64,000 bases of DNA, from assembly GCF_001610835.1 (NCBI RefSeq), contig NZ_CP011270.1:248001-312000 (forward strand), in the 5' to 3' direction. Below the pieces are notes generated by a model that was given only the letters and a program-made list of their open reading frames with translations, did no database searches and had not been told where the DNA came from. This DNA is from Planctomyces sp. SH-PL14 (lineage in GTDB: Bacteria > Planctomycetota > Planctomycetia > Planctomycetales > Planctomycetaceae). This document shows, piece by piece, positions 1 to 8,941 of the stretch. The translations under genes were made by a program, and so were the position numbers. Within the stretch, counting starts at the first letter, position 1; the number at the start of each line of letters is the position of its first letter.

Positions 1-40
1 CCACCTGCAGTTCGCCATCACCGCTTGGAGGACGGCCGGG

Positions 41-59
41 GTTCTCGGATAGGCTCTAA
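41..59 (-). repeat. IS-end-like 19-nt motif, copy 1
   Basis: Read on the minus strand these bases match a motif at 51243-51261 at 17 of 19 positions (core AGAGCCTATCCGAG). A short sequence shared at two distant intergenic places resembles the terminal inverted repeat of an insertion sequence. No transposase is visible beside either copy, so this is at most a relic or an element that continues left of the window. Confidence 0.3.
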
Positions 60-64
60 GGTCG

Positions 65-1351
65 TTACTCGTCTTTTGCGATTCGTACGCCATTCAGTTT
101 CTTGGGGGCACTGTTAGGCCCGGTGTCGGCGACCCGAACAAGGAACGTTACGGCAGCGACAACCGCGATCCCGGACAGGAACAAGAAGCCGTAGTCATAT
201 CCTCCGGCATCGACGATCAGGCCGGTCAGATAGTTGCTCGCCGCCGCTCCAAGGCCGATGGCAGTCGCCACCATCCCCTGCGCGAAGTTGAACCGGCCGG
301 TCCCTCGTGTCAGGTCCGCCATCATGAGCACCGAGACGACGCCGAAAATGCCGGCCCCGACCCCGTCCAAGATTTGATTCGCGATGAGCAGCGGTGTGGC
401 GTCGGTCAGCGTGTAGATCAAGCCCCGGATGGGAAGGATTGCGAATCCCAGAAGGAATACCCGTCGGCGGGAGAGAGTCGCCTTCACACTCCCCAGCAGT
501 GCGACAGGAACCATCGTCACCTGAGCGACGATGATGCACACCGCCATCAGCGTCGCCGCGCTCTCCGGCGACTTGTGACCAACCTTCTGGCCTACCAGGG
601 GGAGCATGGCCGCGTTGGCGAAATGAAAGAGAACCACTGCGACGGTGAACCAGAGGATTCGGGAGTCGGTCAAAAGTCGTCGAAGCGGGACGATCGCGCA
701 GTGGCCGTCGGGACTGTCGGCCCCGCGGGCGAGTTGATGGTCGATGTCCCTCTCTCGAATCTGAAGCACGCTGATCGAACTGGCGATCGCCATGACCGCG
801 ACGCCGTAGAAGATCCCCATCGATCCGCAGCACCAGTTGGCCGCGGCGGCCATGACAGCCGACGCCACATTCCCCGCGTGAAAGCAAGCTTCGTTTCGTC
901 CGAGTCGTGATGCGAGGCGCTCGCGACCGACCAGCCCCAGGCTGATCGCCGCCAGTGCGGGAGGGATCACCGCCACTGTTACGCCAGTGAGCACCTGAAG
1001 GCCGTAGACGGCACTCCGGGAGTTTGCGGAATAGAGCAAAACGGATGCAAAGGCGACAACGAGCGCCGCGGCGGCAACGGCCAGTCGCTTTCGCCTCGTG
1101 CTGTCGATCCAGAAGCCGACCAATGTCTGGGTCGCGACTGTTCCGACGAGGAGCATCGCCAGCGCAAGCCCCGCCTCCGATGAAGACCATCCCCGGCGGC
1201 TTGTCAGATCGATGACGAGAAACGGACCCAGTCCATCCGCAACGTCCGCGAGAAAGAACGCCGTCACGTCGAGAGCCCGATCGCTCCAGCGTCTCCCACC
1301 AATCGCCGTCACTGGAACGGTTGGGGGACAGTCCGACAAGATTACCGACAT
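65..1351 (-). CDS. MFS transporter
   Basis: A 428-residue integral membrane protein with about twelve hydrophobic segments in two halves, as expected for a major facilitator superfamily permease of the inner membrane. A basic loop after the second helix (FWIDSTRRKRLAV) sits where the MFS motif-A loop is found, and the central cytoplasmic loop is near residues 205-225. Substrate cannot be told from sequence. I chose the ATG at 1351 because GGGAG lies 7 nt upstream; a longer reading from a TTG at 1369 has no such site. The gene follows the DUF486 gene on the same strand with a 42-nt gap, so the two may be co-transcribed. It ends in TAA close to the left edge of the window. Confidence 0.85.
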   Translation of the reverse strand: MSVILSDCPPTVPVTAIGGRRWSDRALDVTAFFLADVADGLGPFLVIDLTSRRGWSSSEAGLALAMLLVGTVATQTLVGFWIDSTRRKRLAVAAAALVVAFASVLLYSANSRSAVYGLQVLTGVTVAVIPPALAAISLGLVGRERLASRLGRNEACFHAGNVASAVMAAAANWCCGSMGIFYGVAVMAIASSISVLQIRERDIDHQLARGADSPDGHCAIVPLRRLLTDSRILWFTVAVVLFHFANAAMLPLVGQKVGHKSPESAATLMAVCIIVAQVTMVPVALLGSVKATLSRRRVFLLGFAILPIRGLIYTLTDATPLLIANQILDGVGAGIFGVVSVLMMADLTRGTGRFNFAQGMVATAIGLGAAASNYLTGLIVDAGGYDYGFLFLSGIAVVAAVTFLVRVADTGPNSAPKKLNGVRIAKDE

Positions 1352-1393
1352 GATCCAACTCCCGGTCAACGGTGAGAGAAGGGAGAGGACGGC

Positions 1394-1744
1394 CTACGAC
1401 CTGAAGACGAAGAACACGGCGCCGCACAGGCAAAGTCCTGCCCACGCGAAGTTCCAGTTGACCGGCCGATTCATGTAGTACACCGAGAATGGGACGAACA
1501 CGGACAACGTAACCACCTCCTGCAGGATCTTGAGCTGCCCGAGGCTCAGTCGGTGGGCATCGCCATAGCGGTTCGCGGGAACCTGCACGAGATACTCGAA
1601 GAAGGCGATCAGCCAGCTCACAAGAACCGCGACATACCACGGGCGATCGGCCAGATTCTTCAGGTGGCCATACCAGGCAAAGGTCATGAATACGTTGGAA
1701 ATCGCCAACAATGTGACGACGGTTGGAATCACCAGTGGAGACAT
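1394..1744 (-). CDS. DUF486 (DMT-type) small membrane protein
   Basis: A 116-residue protein with four predicted membrane helices. It carries the signatures of the DUF486 family: 'SNVFMTFAWYGHLK' near residues 16-29, 'IAFFEYLVQVPANR' near 46-59, and a C-terminal 'GAVFFVF'. Length and motif order match complete family members. Members resemble half-size drug/metabolite transporters, but no substrate is known. It lies directly upstream of the MFS permease on the same strand, and a clear 105-nt gap separates it from the sensor kinase gene. Confidence 0.88.
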   Translation of the reverse strand: MSPLVIPTVVTLLAISNVFMTFAWYGHLKNLADRPWYVAVLVSWLIAFFEYLVQVPANRYGDAHRLSLGQLKILQEVVTLSVFVPFSVYYMNRPVNWNFAWAGLCLCGAVFFVFRS

Positions 1745-1848
1745 GGCGTGGTTCGCAAGGCAGGCCGCGGGATCGGAATACGCCAGGGTTGGCAGCGAAC
1801 CTTAAACGGTGATGAAAGCGACCGTCGTGACGAACACCCGTCGAGCGA

Positions 1849-3327
1849 TCAAGTCATTGCGGAGGTTGGAAGGAGGACCGTCATCGTGGTCCCGTTCCCT
1901 GGCGTCGACTGGAGGGCGACTGTTCCTCCATGGGCCTCGACAATCTCCCTCACGATGCTGAGGCCCAGACCGGTCCCAGTTTCCCCATGCTGCGTTCGGG
2001 CCGAATCGCCGCGAGTGAAGCGGTCGAACACAGTCGCCTGACTCGTGAGAGGGATACCCGGGCCGCGATCCTCAACAGTCAGGGCAACCTTGACGGAGCT
2101 GTCCTCACATTGCCGCGGCTCGACGGAGACCAGGACCTCTCCTCCGAGATGGTTGTAGCGGATGGCGTTGGTCAGCAGATTCGTCACCACCTGTCCGAGC
2201 TGTCCCGCATCTCCGAGCGAGCGACTGGGGGCAAGGTTTGTGTTGACCTGGACCTTTCGCTCTTGTGCCAGTGGCCTCAGGAGGTCGACGACGTCACGCG
2301 TGATCTGAGCCAGGTCGATCGGGTCGCGTCGTGCCAGCAACTGGCCACTGTCGGCTCGACTCAACAGCAGCAGGTCGCCGACTAATCTCTTCATGCGTCT
2401 CGCCGCATCCCGGCACGTTCCGAGGGCCCCCTGGTAGTCTTCGGACGCCCGTTCCCGAGACAGTGCGTGTTCCGCCTGCGCGAGGATCACCGCGACCGGA
2501 GTCCGGAGTTCATGGGAGGCGTCGGCCGTGAAGCGAGACTGCCGATCAAAGGCCTGCTCCAGCCTCAGAAGCATGGCGTTAAAGACCGTCGCAAGCTGAC
2601 CGACTTCGACGATTGTGGACTCAGCGGGAAGACGTTCCTTGAGGTTTCGATCGGAGACCCGCTGCGCCGATACAGCCATGCGACGTAATGGAGTCGAGAT
2701 CCGGTCGGCGAGCCAGACGGCAGCGATTGCTCCGATCACCAGTGCGACCATCGCGCCGGTTGCCAGCCGCACGGCCAGCCGCCCTAGATCGTCAGACTCC
2801 TTTGCCAAGGGGCGCCCGATCCGGAGTTGTCCGCCATCAGGCGTTGCGACAACGATGTCGAGCCGAGGGCCGCTGACCTGCGTCTCGAAGGGATGGGGCC
2901 CTTCCCGCTTTGGTCGCCGATCGAGTGGACCGATTCCAGCGGGAACGTTTCCCTTGTCAACGACCTTCACTCCTGCCGAGTTCCACAGAGCGAAGAATGC
3001 CTGATCCCGCGGAGCCGGTCCGAATCGATGGAAGTACGTTTCCGGAATTCGGAGAGATGTCGGTGCGGTCCCTTCATTCAGCTCGCGAACCAGGATCTCG
3101 GCCGCTGCCAGAAGGTCGGCCTCTGCCTGATGGTGCACTGCCCTGGACATCATCCAGTAGATCGTCCCGGCGAACGCGGCGACAACGGCGGCCAGAAGGC
3201 CCACATGCGATGCGGTCAGCACACTGCGGAGCGTCCATGGGCGGTGCGACGGCCGATCCGCAGCCGGGTTCGGGGACGCTGCGGAGGATGGGGGCGTTTC
3301 GGCTTCCGGTTTATTCGGGGATGACAT
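1849..3327 (-). CDS. Two-component sensor histidine kinase
   Basis: A 492-residue membrane histidine kinase. In order it has a Pro/Ala/Ser-rich N-terminus, a first membrane helix (about residues 30-55), a periplasmic sensor region of roughly 110 residues, a second helix near 175-195, a HAMP-like segment, the HisKA H-box (DASHELRTP), and a HATPase domain with N-box (NLLTNAIRYN), G1 box (DRGPGIP) and G2 box (GTGLGLS). The ATG at 3327 is chosen because it begins 14 nt inside the preceding regulator gene, so the two overlap by 17 nt and are translationally coupled. The longer upstream reading would run through the regulator. The cognate signal is unknown; the exported protein at the head of the operon is a candidate partner. 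Confidence 0.9.
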   Translation of the reverse strand: MSSPNKPEAETPPSSAASPNPAADRPSHRPWTLRSVLTASHVGLLAAVVAAFAGTIYWMMSRAVHHQAEADLLAAAEILVRELNEGTAPTSLRIPETYFHRFGPAPRDQAFFALWNSAGVKVVDKGNVPAGIGPLDRRPKREGPHPFETQVSGPRLDIVVATPDGGQLRIGRPLAKESDDLGRLAVRLATGAMVALVIGAIAAVWLADRISTPLRRMAVSAQRVSDRNLKERLPAESTIVEVGQLATVFNAMLLRLEQAFDRQSRFTADASHELRTPVAVILAQAEHALSRERASEDYQGALGTCRDAARRMKRLVGDLLLLSRADSGQLLARRDPIDLAQITRDVVDLLRPLAQERKVQVNTNLAPSRSLGDAGQLGQVVTNLLTNAIRYNHLGGEVLVSVEPRQCEDSSVKVALTVEDRGPGIPLTSQATVFDRFTRGDSARTQHGETGTGLGLSIVREIVEAHGGTVALQSTPGNGTTMTVLLPTSAMT

Positions 3328-3964
3328 AACCCTGGCCCCGTCGCGTCTCAATGATGTCTGGTCCGAGCTTCTTGCGGAGATAAGAGACGTAGACATCGAG
3401 AAGATTCGACGCCGCCTCGTCATTCTCGTCAAAGAGATGGTCATACAGCTCGGAGCGGCTGACCACTTTTCCACGGTGAAGCGCGAGATACTGGAACAGT
3501 CCGTACTCCCTCGCCGTCAGCGGAATTCCCTCACCACTTCGGCTGACCGTCTGCGAACGCATGTCGAGAAGCAGGTCGCCAATCGTGACTGTCGATTTCG
3601 TTCGGCCCGCGGCGCGTCGGATCAGGGCTCGCAATCGAGCCAGCAGTTCCACACGCTCGAATGGCTTGGACAGAAAGTCGTCCCCGCCGAGATCGAGACC
3701 GAGGACCCGATCCGAGAGGGAGTCACGTGCCGAAAGAATCAACACGGGCGTGTGGTGCGTCTCCCGAAGTTGTTCGAGGAGCTTCCACCCGTCGACTTTG
3801 GGAAGCATGATGTCGAGAACGATGGCGTCATAAGGCCAGGACTGGGCCTTCGCGAGTCCATCGGCACCATCTGGCGCGACGTCAACCGCGTAGCCGTCGT
3901 CCTCCAGCATTCCGATCAGCAGCCGCCGGAGTTCCGGTTGATCCTCGATGACCAGAAGACGCAT
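3311..3964 (-). CDS. OmpR/PhoB-family response regulator
   Basis: A 217-residue regulator. The receiver domain runs from residue 1 to about 115, with the acidic pair in 'VIEDQ', the phospho-acceptor Asp in 'AIVLDIMLP', the conserved Thr/Ser strand 'VLILSARD' and Lys in 'FLSKPFERVELL'. A winged-helix DNA-binding domain follows (LTAREYGLFQYLALH, then DVYVSYLRKKL and the wing RGQGYVI). The start is fixed by alignment of 'MRLLVIEDQ' with the family; in-frame codons upstream run into intergenic sequence. It should be phosphorylated by the overlapping kinase and act on DNA in the cytoplasm. Confidence 0.93.
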   Translation of the reverse strand: MRLLVIEDQPELRRLLIGMLEDDGYAVDVAPDGADGLAKAQSWPYDAIVLDIMLPKVDGWKLLEQLRETHHTPVLILSARDSLSDRVLGLDLGGDDFLSKPFERVELLARLRALIRRAAGRTKSTVTIGDLLLDMRSQTVSRSGEGIPLTAREYGLFQYLALHRGKVVSRSELYDHLFDENDEAASNLLDVYVSYLRKKLGPDIIETRRGQGYVIPE

Positions 3965-4040
3965 CGGACTCTGCTCTAGGGGGGCGTAAGTCAAGAGAAC
4001 AGAGGCGCGACCGAGTGGCCGCGCCTCCTGACAGCGTACC

Positions 4041-4877
4041 CTAGGAAGCCCCATTCTCCAGCAGCTTCCGCAGGTCGCGAAGCTCCCGAAGAATCTCGTC
4101 TTGAGTTCGCTGCAGGTCGTCGAACTCACGGGGCCGCGAGCTTTCCTGCTGCGGCTCCCTCCGCGGCCCACCTGGGCCTCCCGGCATCGGCGGATGCCGT
4201 TCGATGGTCGTTCCCGTGGCAACGACTTCGATTCGATCCGCATGCAGATGCACGTCCCCCTTCGGCGTGATGTGCTTCCGTCCATCGATTCGCACGAGCT
4301 CGCCCGGCTTGACGATCGCCTCCAGCTCTGCGCCAAGATGCGGAGGAAACTTCACTTCCGTGTCGTCCTTCAGCCGGAACCCGTCGACATCACCGTGCGG
4401 ATTGGTCAGCAGTTCAGCGACGGCTCCCTGCGCCTTCATTGGCACGTCCTGTCCAGGCTTTCCCTTCGGGCCCGGCTTTCCCTTAGGACCCCGAGGCGGG
4501 TGGTCGACCTCGACCACTCGCCCTTCCCGCTCGATCCTGCGAGCTTCAAGAACCGTCTCGCCCCGCGGCCGCGTGACGCGCTCGGCCTGAATGGCGACCT
4601 CGTCACCCACTTTCGCGAGCCTGGTGACCTCCCTGCCGATGTGTGGAGGGAAGCGGATATCGACGCCTCCGTCCAGTGCCACGCCGTCGATGTCCTCATG
4701 GTCATTTTTCAAAAACTGTCGAACGGTCCCTCGAATCACTTTGTGCTCCTCAGAATGATCTTCTTGAACGGGGGGCTCGGCTTGCGTTATTCGGGACGCG
4801 AGCCCAAAGGGCAAAACAACGCTGCCCAAAGCTACCGCTGATGCCGCGCCCCAGAATTTGAGTCGACTCAGGTGCAT
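4041..4877 (-). CDS. Exported protein with two internal OB-like repeats
   Basis: A 278-residue protein with a signal peptide (MHLSRLKFWGAASAVALGSV, cleavage near 'TQAEP'). The mature part contains two similar units of about 70 residues. The first has 'GTVRQFLKNDHEDIDGVAL' followed by 'FPPHIG'; the second has 'GAVAELLTNPHGDVDGFRL' followed by 'FPPHLG'. They are joined by a Gly/Pro/Lys-rich collagen-like linker, and the C-terminus is a predicted coiled coil (FDDLQRTQDEILRELRDL). The repeat length and beta-rich character suggest an OB-like fold, which is inference. GAGAGAAG lies 6 nt upstream of the ATG at 4877. It heads the operon with the regulator (77-nt gap) and kinase, so it may bind the signal or be the regulated output. 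I do not recognise a named family. Confidence 0.78.
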   Translation of the reverse strand: MHLSRLKFWGAASAVALGSVVLPFGLASRITQAEPPVQEDHSEEHKVIRGTVRQFLKNDHEDIDGVALDGGVDIRFPPHIGREVTRLAKVGDEVAIQAERVTRPRGETVLEARRIEREGRVVEVDHPPRGPKGKPGPKGKPGQDVPMKAQGAVAELLTNPHGDVDGFRLKDDTEVKFPPHLGAELEAIVKPGELVRIDGRKHITPKGDVHLHADRIEVVATGTTIERHPPMPGGPGGPRREPQQESSRPREFDDLQRTQDEILRELRDLRKLLENGAS

Positions 4878-5130
4878 GGTGACTTCTCTCTCAGACCGGA
4901 ACGGTTGGGATCGACTGATCCGTGAGTCCCCGCCCAGTGACGGAGAGAATCTAAGAGCCATGGATTAAACGGAGGTGAGAAGCTGCGACGTTCAACGTGG
5001 GGATGCCGGAGGTGGGCGACTCGCGTTCATCGCTGGAAGCACACGTGCACGGGCGCGCCCTATGCATTCGCTCGAGCAGGAACGCACGCCCCAGCCAGGA
5101 CTAGGTCCCACGCCATGCTTTCAACCTGCG

Positions 5131-5427
5131 ATGACCATCGAGTTTCGCGATCTGTGCATTCTGATTCCCGATTACGAGTTGCTGTTGGAAGCCGTGCAGG
5201 CTGGCGGCTTGGAGAACAGCGGTGTAGCACCCGGGCGGGGGTTCTCTACGACAATGCTGATCAGGAAGGGACTGGTTGAGGCCCGAGACGGGTACGTGGT
5301 TCCGACCATTCTGGGTCAGGCTGTGGCGTGCGCACGCAGGGCGGATGTGGGAGGGACTGCCGTCTATCTCACCGCGAGTGGTGTGGTTGCCGCTGCCGCG
5401 TCGTTCGATCAGCAACAGGTAGAGTGA
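5131..5427 (+). CDS. Small winged-helix-like family protein, member 1
   Basis: A 98-residue protein. Its core lines up with the member at 37112-37396: 'LCILIPDYELLLEAVQAGG' matches 'DILILSGEYDFLLEIVHSG', and 'LIRKGLVEARDGYV' matches 'LRVKGLVEIRIGRV'; both continue with a Leu-Gly pair and a Val-rich C-terminus. The predicted order is a first helix, a recognition-type helix ending in GLV, and a two-strand wing. The ATG at 5131 is chosen by homology; in-frame sequence upstream back to 4975 is Arg-rich and non-conserved. The next family gene starts 2 nt after its stop, so they form an operon. Confidence 0.7.
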   Translation: MTIEFRDLCILIPDYELLLEAVQAGGLENSGVAPGRGFSTTMLIRKGLVEARDGYVVPTILGQAVACARRADVGGTAVYLTASGVVAAAASFDQQQVE

Positions 5428-5429
5428 GA

Positions 5430-5696
5430 ATGACCGACAGCCCACAGCCTCTCGTTTCAATGCGACTTCCGGACTTCCGGCTCCTTCAGGAGTTGGTCTG
5501 GATGGGAGACACTGATTCCCGGCACGTGAACGCTGAGCGGGGCGAAAGCCTTCGGCGGCTGCTGGCGGATAAACTTGTGACGGAGAAGGGCGGGAAAGTC
5601 TGTTGCTCCGAACGTGGTCGACGGGCCGTAACTGCCCAGCGATACCACGAAACGGACGAGCTTGTGGTGGTGCTTCGCCGCGACCTCGACGACTGA
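5430..5696 (+). CDS. Small winged-helix-like family protein, member 2
   Basis: An 88-residue protein with the same plan: 'RLPDFRLLQELVWMGD', then 'LRRLLADKLVTEKGGKVCCSERGRRAV' in the recognition-helix and wing positions. It has many Arg and Glu residues and no signal peptide or membrane segment, consistent with a cytoplasmic protein. Its ATG lies 2 nt after the stop of member 1, so the pair should be co-translated. The wing lacks the usual Leu-Thr but keeps the Gly before the final helix. Function unknown. Confidence 0.62.
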   Translation: MTDSPQPLVSMRLPDFRLLQELVWMGDTDSRHVNAERGESLRRLLADKLVTEKGGKVCCSERGRRAVTAQRYHETDELVVVLRRDLDD

Positions 5697-5945
5697 TGCC
5701 GGCCATTCGGGAGGCCGGTGCGTACGCGCCGCAGAGCTTGGCACATGTCGAATCAGCGCCGGTGCTGCGTGCCTTTGGTGGGGCCCTTTCCCGAGCGAAA
5801 AATGAGGGAAAAGTAACCGGCGGACCCCCGGGAAAAAGGGGCTTGCCAAGCGTGGACGTCCCGCGAAAATGTTCGGCGAAATCGAGAGCTCGCCGAGCCC
5901 CTCCTGTTGGCGACCGACGATGACTCGACGGAGTTGGAGTTGGAG

Positions 5946-6275
5946 ATGAAGGGATTGGTATTGTTGGCCGACGAGGTAACTCTGCTCAAGGGGGCCCGGA
6001 GATCGGGGCGGCTGTCCCGGTACGGTTCCACCTTGGGCCACGACGTCGCCTGTGACTTCTTTTGCGAAGCGGGTGTAACCGACGATCACGGCGACGAACT
6101 GCGTCTGACCAAGTTTGGGACCCGCCTCGTGGACCACCTTTGGGATACAGGAGCGGCCGGGACGGTTGTCGTCTCCCAAGCGGTCTTGGAAGCTCTGGAG
6201 GCGCCAGTCGTAGAGGCGGAGATCTCGTACGGGTCGCAGTTATGTCGGGAGGCGTCCCTTCCCGCGAGCGCCTAG
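5946..6275 (+). CDS. Small winged-helix-like family protein, member 3
   Basis: A 109-residue member of the central 'LVLLxDEVxLLK' subgroup. It begins 'MKGLVLLADEVTLLKGARRS', has the Cys-containing helix 'CDFFCEAGV', and then 'LRLTKFGTRLV' as wing and final helix. The ATG at 5946 is chosen because the next paralogue (6517) starts with the same 'MKGLVLL'; the preceding 'GGAGTTGGAG' may supply the ribosome site. The stop is TAG. The 249 nt between it and member 2 hold no gene. Confidence 0.75.
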   Translation: MKGLVLLADEVTLLKGARRSGRLSRYGSTLGHDVACDFFCEAGVTDDHGDELRLTKFGTRLVDHLWDTGAAGTVVVSQAVLEALEAPVVEAEISYGSQLCREASLPASA

Positions 6276-6516
6276 ATTCGCCCCCACCGAGTCGTGCAGA
6301 TCGCCGCATACTCGGGCTGCGGTCAAAGAGCTGGTAACCGCTCTCAGACCACAAAGGATTACTGACCCCCGATCTTCTCGACGCCGACACGGCGATTTCG
6401 CGCGTGGCACCCAGATCACGTCTGGTGCGCGGTCAACCGCTTGGGAAGATGGGCGTTGGAAGCTGAGTCCTGCCGGTCCTTCCTTCCCGACCACTTGAGG
6501 GTCTGTGGGGTGGCCG

Positions 6517-6807
6517 ATGAAAGGGCTTGTTCTGCTGTCCGACGAGGTCGCGCTGCTGAAGTTCGCTGCAACGCAGGGGGCCCTCCGCCGAACGGGTGAG
6601 ACGCTCGGCCACGAGATCGCTTGTGATTTCTTCTGCCAGTCCGGTCTCGCCGATCTTGAAGGCGATCAGGTGCGACTCACAGCCTTCGGTCAACGCTTGG
6701 CACGCCGGCTCATCTCAACTTCGGCGGCTGGCACCGTATCCATTCCCCCGGCCCTTCTCGATGCACTGGGGCCGCAAGTTGTATTCACGCGTTCGCCGTG
6801 CATGTAA
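6517..6807 (+). CDS. Small winged-helix-like family protein, member 4
   Basis: A 96-residue protein, the closest relative of member 3 in the same cluster: 'MKGLVLLSDEVALLKFAATQ', 'ACDFFCQSGLADL', 'VRLTAFGQRLARRL', then a short beta-rich end (TVSIPPALLDALG). The start at 6517 matches member 3; a GTG four codons upstream is possible. Member 3 and member 4 are clearly tandem duplicates that have diverged. Confidence 0.78.
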   Translation: MKGLVLLSDEVALLKFAATQGALRRTGETLGHEIACDFFCQSGLADLEGDQVRLTAFGQRLARRLISTSAAGTVSIPPALLDALGPQVVFTRSPCM

Positions 6808-7224
6808 CGGTCACGTTGGGGGAATCGCTCTTCCTGGCTTGCCGTAGCGTGTCTGGGAACGGCGGCGATGTGCTCCTTGGCTCGGCCATCTTCTCTCCGG
6901 CTAAGCCAACCGACGTCGAGACGCGGTTGCGAACAGGGCGCCTCCGACGTCGTATTCGAGTAACGAGGCCGAGCAGGATCGGACGGCCGTTGACAACGTC
7001 ATCGCGGCAAGCAATTGGACTCGAGGTGAACACCATTCGGAGCTCGCATCCGCCCTGATTTCTCAGCGACCCCGTTCCCGGGGAATTCCTGGTCTTCATG
7101 GAACTCCTGGACTGAGGTTGATTCGCAAGTAGTCGATGGTCGGCGGTTCTCGAAGGATTGAGCCAACTCGATACGGCCTGCCGGGTGCTGCGATCGAAAT
7201 CGCGAACAGCGAGGGAGCAGTTCG
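6808..7224. other. 417-nt gene-free gap
   Basis: Between two family members. Open frames here are short, Arg/Ser-rich and resemble chance frames of GC-rich DNA. I see no hairpin with a U-tract, no repeat shared with other gaps and no convincing promoter. Confidence 0.4.
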
Positions 7225-7488
7225 ATGCAGGACCTGGTGCTCTTGCCTGATGAAGTTGCGTTACTGAAACGGAGTGCGTTGCAGGGGGGGCTCTGCGGGA
7301 CGCACGGAGGTCTGTCCGAAGAGGCAGCTTTCGAATTCTTTTGTGAGCAGGGACTGGCGGAACTTCGGGCGAATGGCCTTCGTCTGACTTCCTGGGGCCG
7401 CCAGGTCGCCCGTGAGCTGACCGAAGACGGCAATGTCGGCGTAGTGCGACTTCGACCGTCAACGCTGGCTGCTTTCAGGGGCGGTTGA
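7225..7488 (+). CDS. Small winged-helix-like family protein, member 5
   Basis: An 87-residue canonical member: 'MQDLVLLPDEVALLKRSALQ' at the N-terminus, 'AFEFFCEQGLAEL' in the middle helix and 'LRLTSWGRQVARELTEDG' in the wing/final helix, ending 'VVRLRPSTLAAF'. It is near-colinear with member 11 at 15432-15722 (minus strand), whose first 12 residues differ at one position, although the two lie 8 kb apart and in opposite orientation. The start ATG has GAGGGAGCAG upstream. Confidence 0.82.
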   Translation: MQDLVLLPDEVALLKRSALQGGLCGTHGGLSEEAAFEFFCEQGLAELRANGLRLTSWGRQVARELTEDGNVGVVRLRPSTLAAFRGG

Positions 7489-7593
7489 CTCGCAGTGGCT
7501 GAACGGACTTTCCCAGCGATGTTGGGGGAAAACCTGTTTGTGCCAAGCGCCGTCCGGTAGTGCCCATCGCTCGACGTCTTTCCCGCAGCGCCC

Positions 7594-7938
7594 GTGTCGG
7601 ATGACGAGAGAAAAAACGTGATCGCAGAAGACTGGGTGTTCTCAGACATCACATACGAGTTATTACAGGGGGCGGCGACCGCTGATGGAGTTCCAGTGCA
7701 GCGGCTCACGGTTCCAGAGGCTGCAGCTACATGGTGGTTGGCCCACCTCGGCTTGGTGCGTCTGGAGAAGGGGCGCGTCGTCGCGACAGATCGAGGGCAG
7801 GTCGTTTCACGTGCTGAGATGGAGCAGGTCCCAGGTGCTTCTCGCATACGGGTGAGGGCAGGATCCCTCTGGGCAACGAAGCTCTCGAGGCAATGGGCTG
7901 CGCTCGGTCCTGGCAATCGGATCCCGTGGGGAGGCTGA
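7594..7938 (+). CDS. Small winged-helix-like family protein, member 6 (divergent)
   Basis: A 114-residue protein starting at a GTG (a second GTG at 7618 is possible). The pattern 'DITYELLQGAATADG', then 'TWWLAHLGLVRLEKGRVVATDRGQVV', fits the family plan with a Trp-Trp pair in the middle helix and a basic wing. It closes the first, all-plus-strand cluster of six members. Identity with canonical members is low, so membership rests on motif order and position. Confidence 0.58.
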   Translation: MSDDERKNVIAEDWVFSDITYELLQGAATADGVPVQRLTVPEAAATWWLAHLGLVRLEKGRVVATDRGQVVSRAEMEQVPGASRIRVRAGSLWATKLSRQWAALGPGNRIPWGG

Positions 7939-8042
7939 CTGCCGTACAGGGGCGGCAGATGACAGATCGAATTCCACAACTCGCTAGATAACGGGAGGTC
8001 ACTGAAGCGCGTTCACTAAACAACGATCGATACGTCCAATGC

Positions 8043-8930
8043 TCATAACCGTGCGAGCAGTTCGCGTTTCTTTGTCTGAAACTCCTCTTCCGTCAATGCA
8101 CCGCTTTTGTGCAGCTTCGCCAGGCGTTCGATCGACGAGATTACGTCTTCCGAACCCGACCGCCTTTCCACCTTTGACTCCGTCTGTTCACGCGGGAGAG
8201 GTTCCGAGACTGCCTTCGCCGGGTAAAGCTGAGGCAGGCTGGCGATGTCGATCGGACCATGCTGGCTGCTGAATTTGATGGAACTGCCCCCGGACTGTTG
8301 TTGAGAAACCCCTCCGATCTGATGATCCAGCGTGTCGTACACCGAGACTTCTCCGCCGAGATCGAGGGCCAGCCGCCGAGGCCCCGCGAAGTAAGCGTAC
8401 CGCATGTTGTTCTGGGATCCCGTCGCGTTGGGCGTCCCCAGCTCGTCGGGCCACCAGTTCTTGGATTGTGCCGCGGTGCCCTGAACAAAGAGATTTGATC
8501 TGCGGGCAGTGTTGCCCACTGCTGCGGCTGTCGGAGCTGGGACGTCTCGCGGTGCTCGACTCGAAGATTGTGACTGACTCTGAGACTGACTCATAGATGG
8601 GCTCTCTTCCGAAATTGGGGAGTCGTTGAGGAGGTCCGAGAGTTCCCGGCAAAGCGCATCCACCTTGGCTTTCAGGGCGTGATTGAACATGTCGCCAATC
8701 ATCGTCATTCCGCCCCGCATCCATTGCCCGACCCCTCCCAGTTCGGCGATCGAGAACTGGGCCATCGTCCCGTTGCCCTGGACGACGGCTTCAAGCAACG
8801 TTGTCACTGCCTCGGCCGATACCTGATTCCGGCGGGCGATCTCTTGAATTCGTTTCCGTCCCTCAGGTGTCAGCTGCATGGTGCTCACATGTGCTTCGTC
8901 AGGAATCCGTTGCCCCGCAAGTGACCTCAT
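8043..8930 (-). CDS. SHOCT-domain protein
   Basis: A 295-residue soluble protein. The last 32 residues form a SHOCT motif (SSIERLAKLHKSGALTEEEF, then KKRELLARL), a short domain usually at the C-terminus that mediates oligomerisation or targeting. The N-terminal 100 residues are helical (TPEGRKRIQEIARRNQVSAE), followed by a low-complexity stretch of repeated Ser-Gln and a central region with Gly-Gly and Tyr residues. AAGGG lies about 8 nt before the ATG at 8930; an internal ATG at 8879 has no such site. The SDR gene upstream on the same strand ends elsewhere, so this gene is probably transcribed on its own. Function unknown. Confidence 0.72.
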   Translation of the reverse strand: MRSLAGQRIPDEAHVSTMQLTPEGRKRIQEIARRNQVSAEAVTTLLEAVVQGNGTMAQFSIAELGGVGQWMRGGMTMIGDMFNHALKAKVDALCRELSDLLNDSPISEESPSMSQSQSQSQSSSRAPRDVPAPTAAAVGNTARRSNLFVQGTAAQSKNWWPDELGTPNATGSQNNMRYAYFAGPRRLALDLGGEVSVYDTLDHQIGGVSQQQSGGSSIKFSSQHGPIDIASLPQLYPAKAVSEPLPREQTESKVERRSGSEDVISSIERLAKLHKSGALTEEEFQTKKRELLARL

Positions 8931-8941
8931 TGGTGAGCCCT

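Noticed and set aside
195-1640. 481-codon minus-strand frame across the MFS and DUF486 genes
   Set aside because: Both overlapped genes have strong family motifs; this frame has none.
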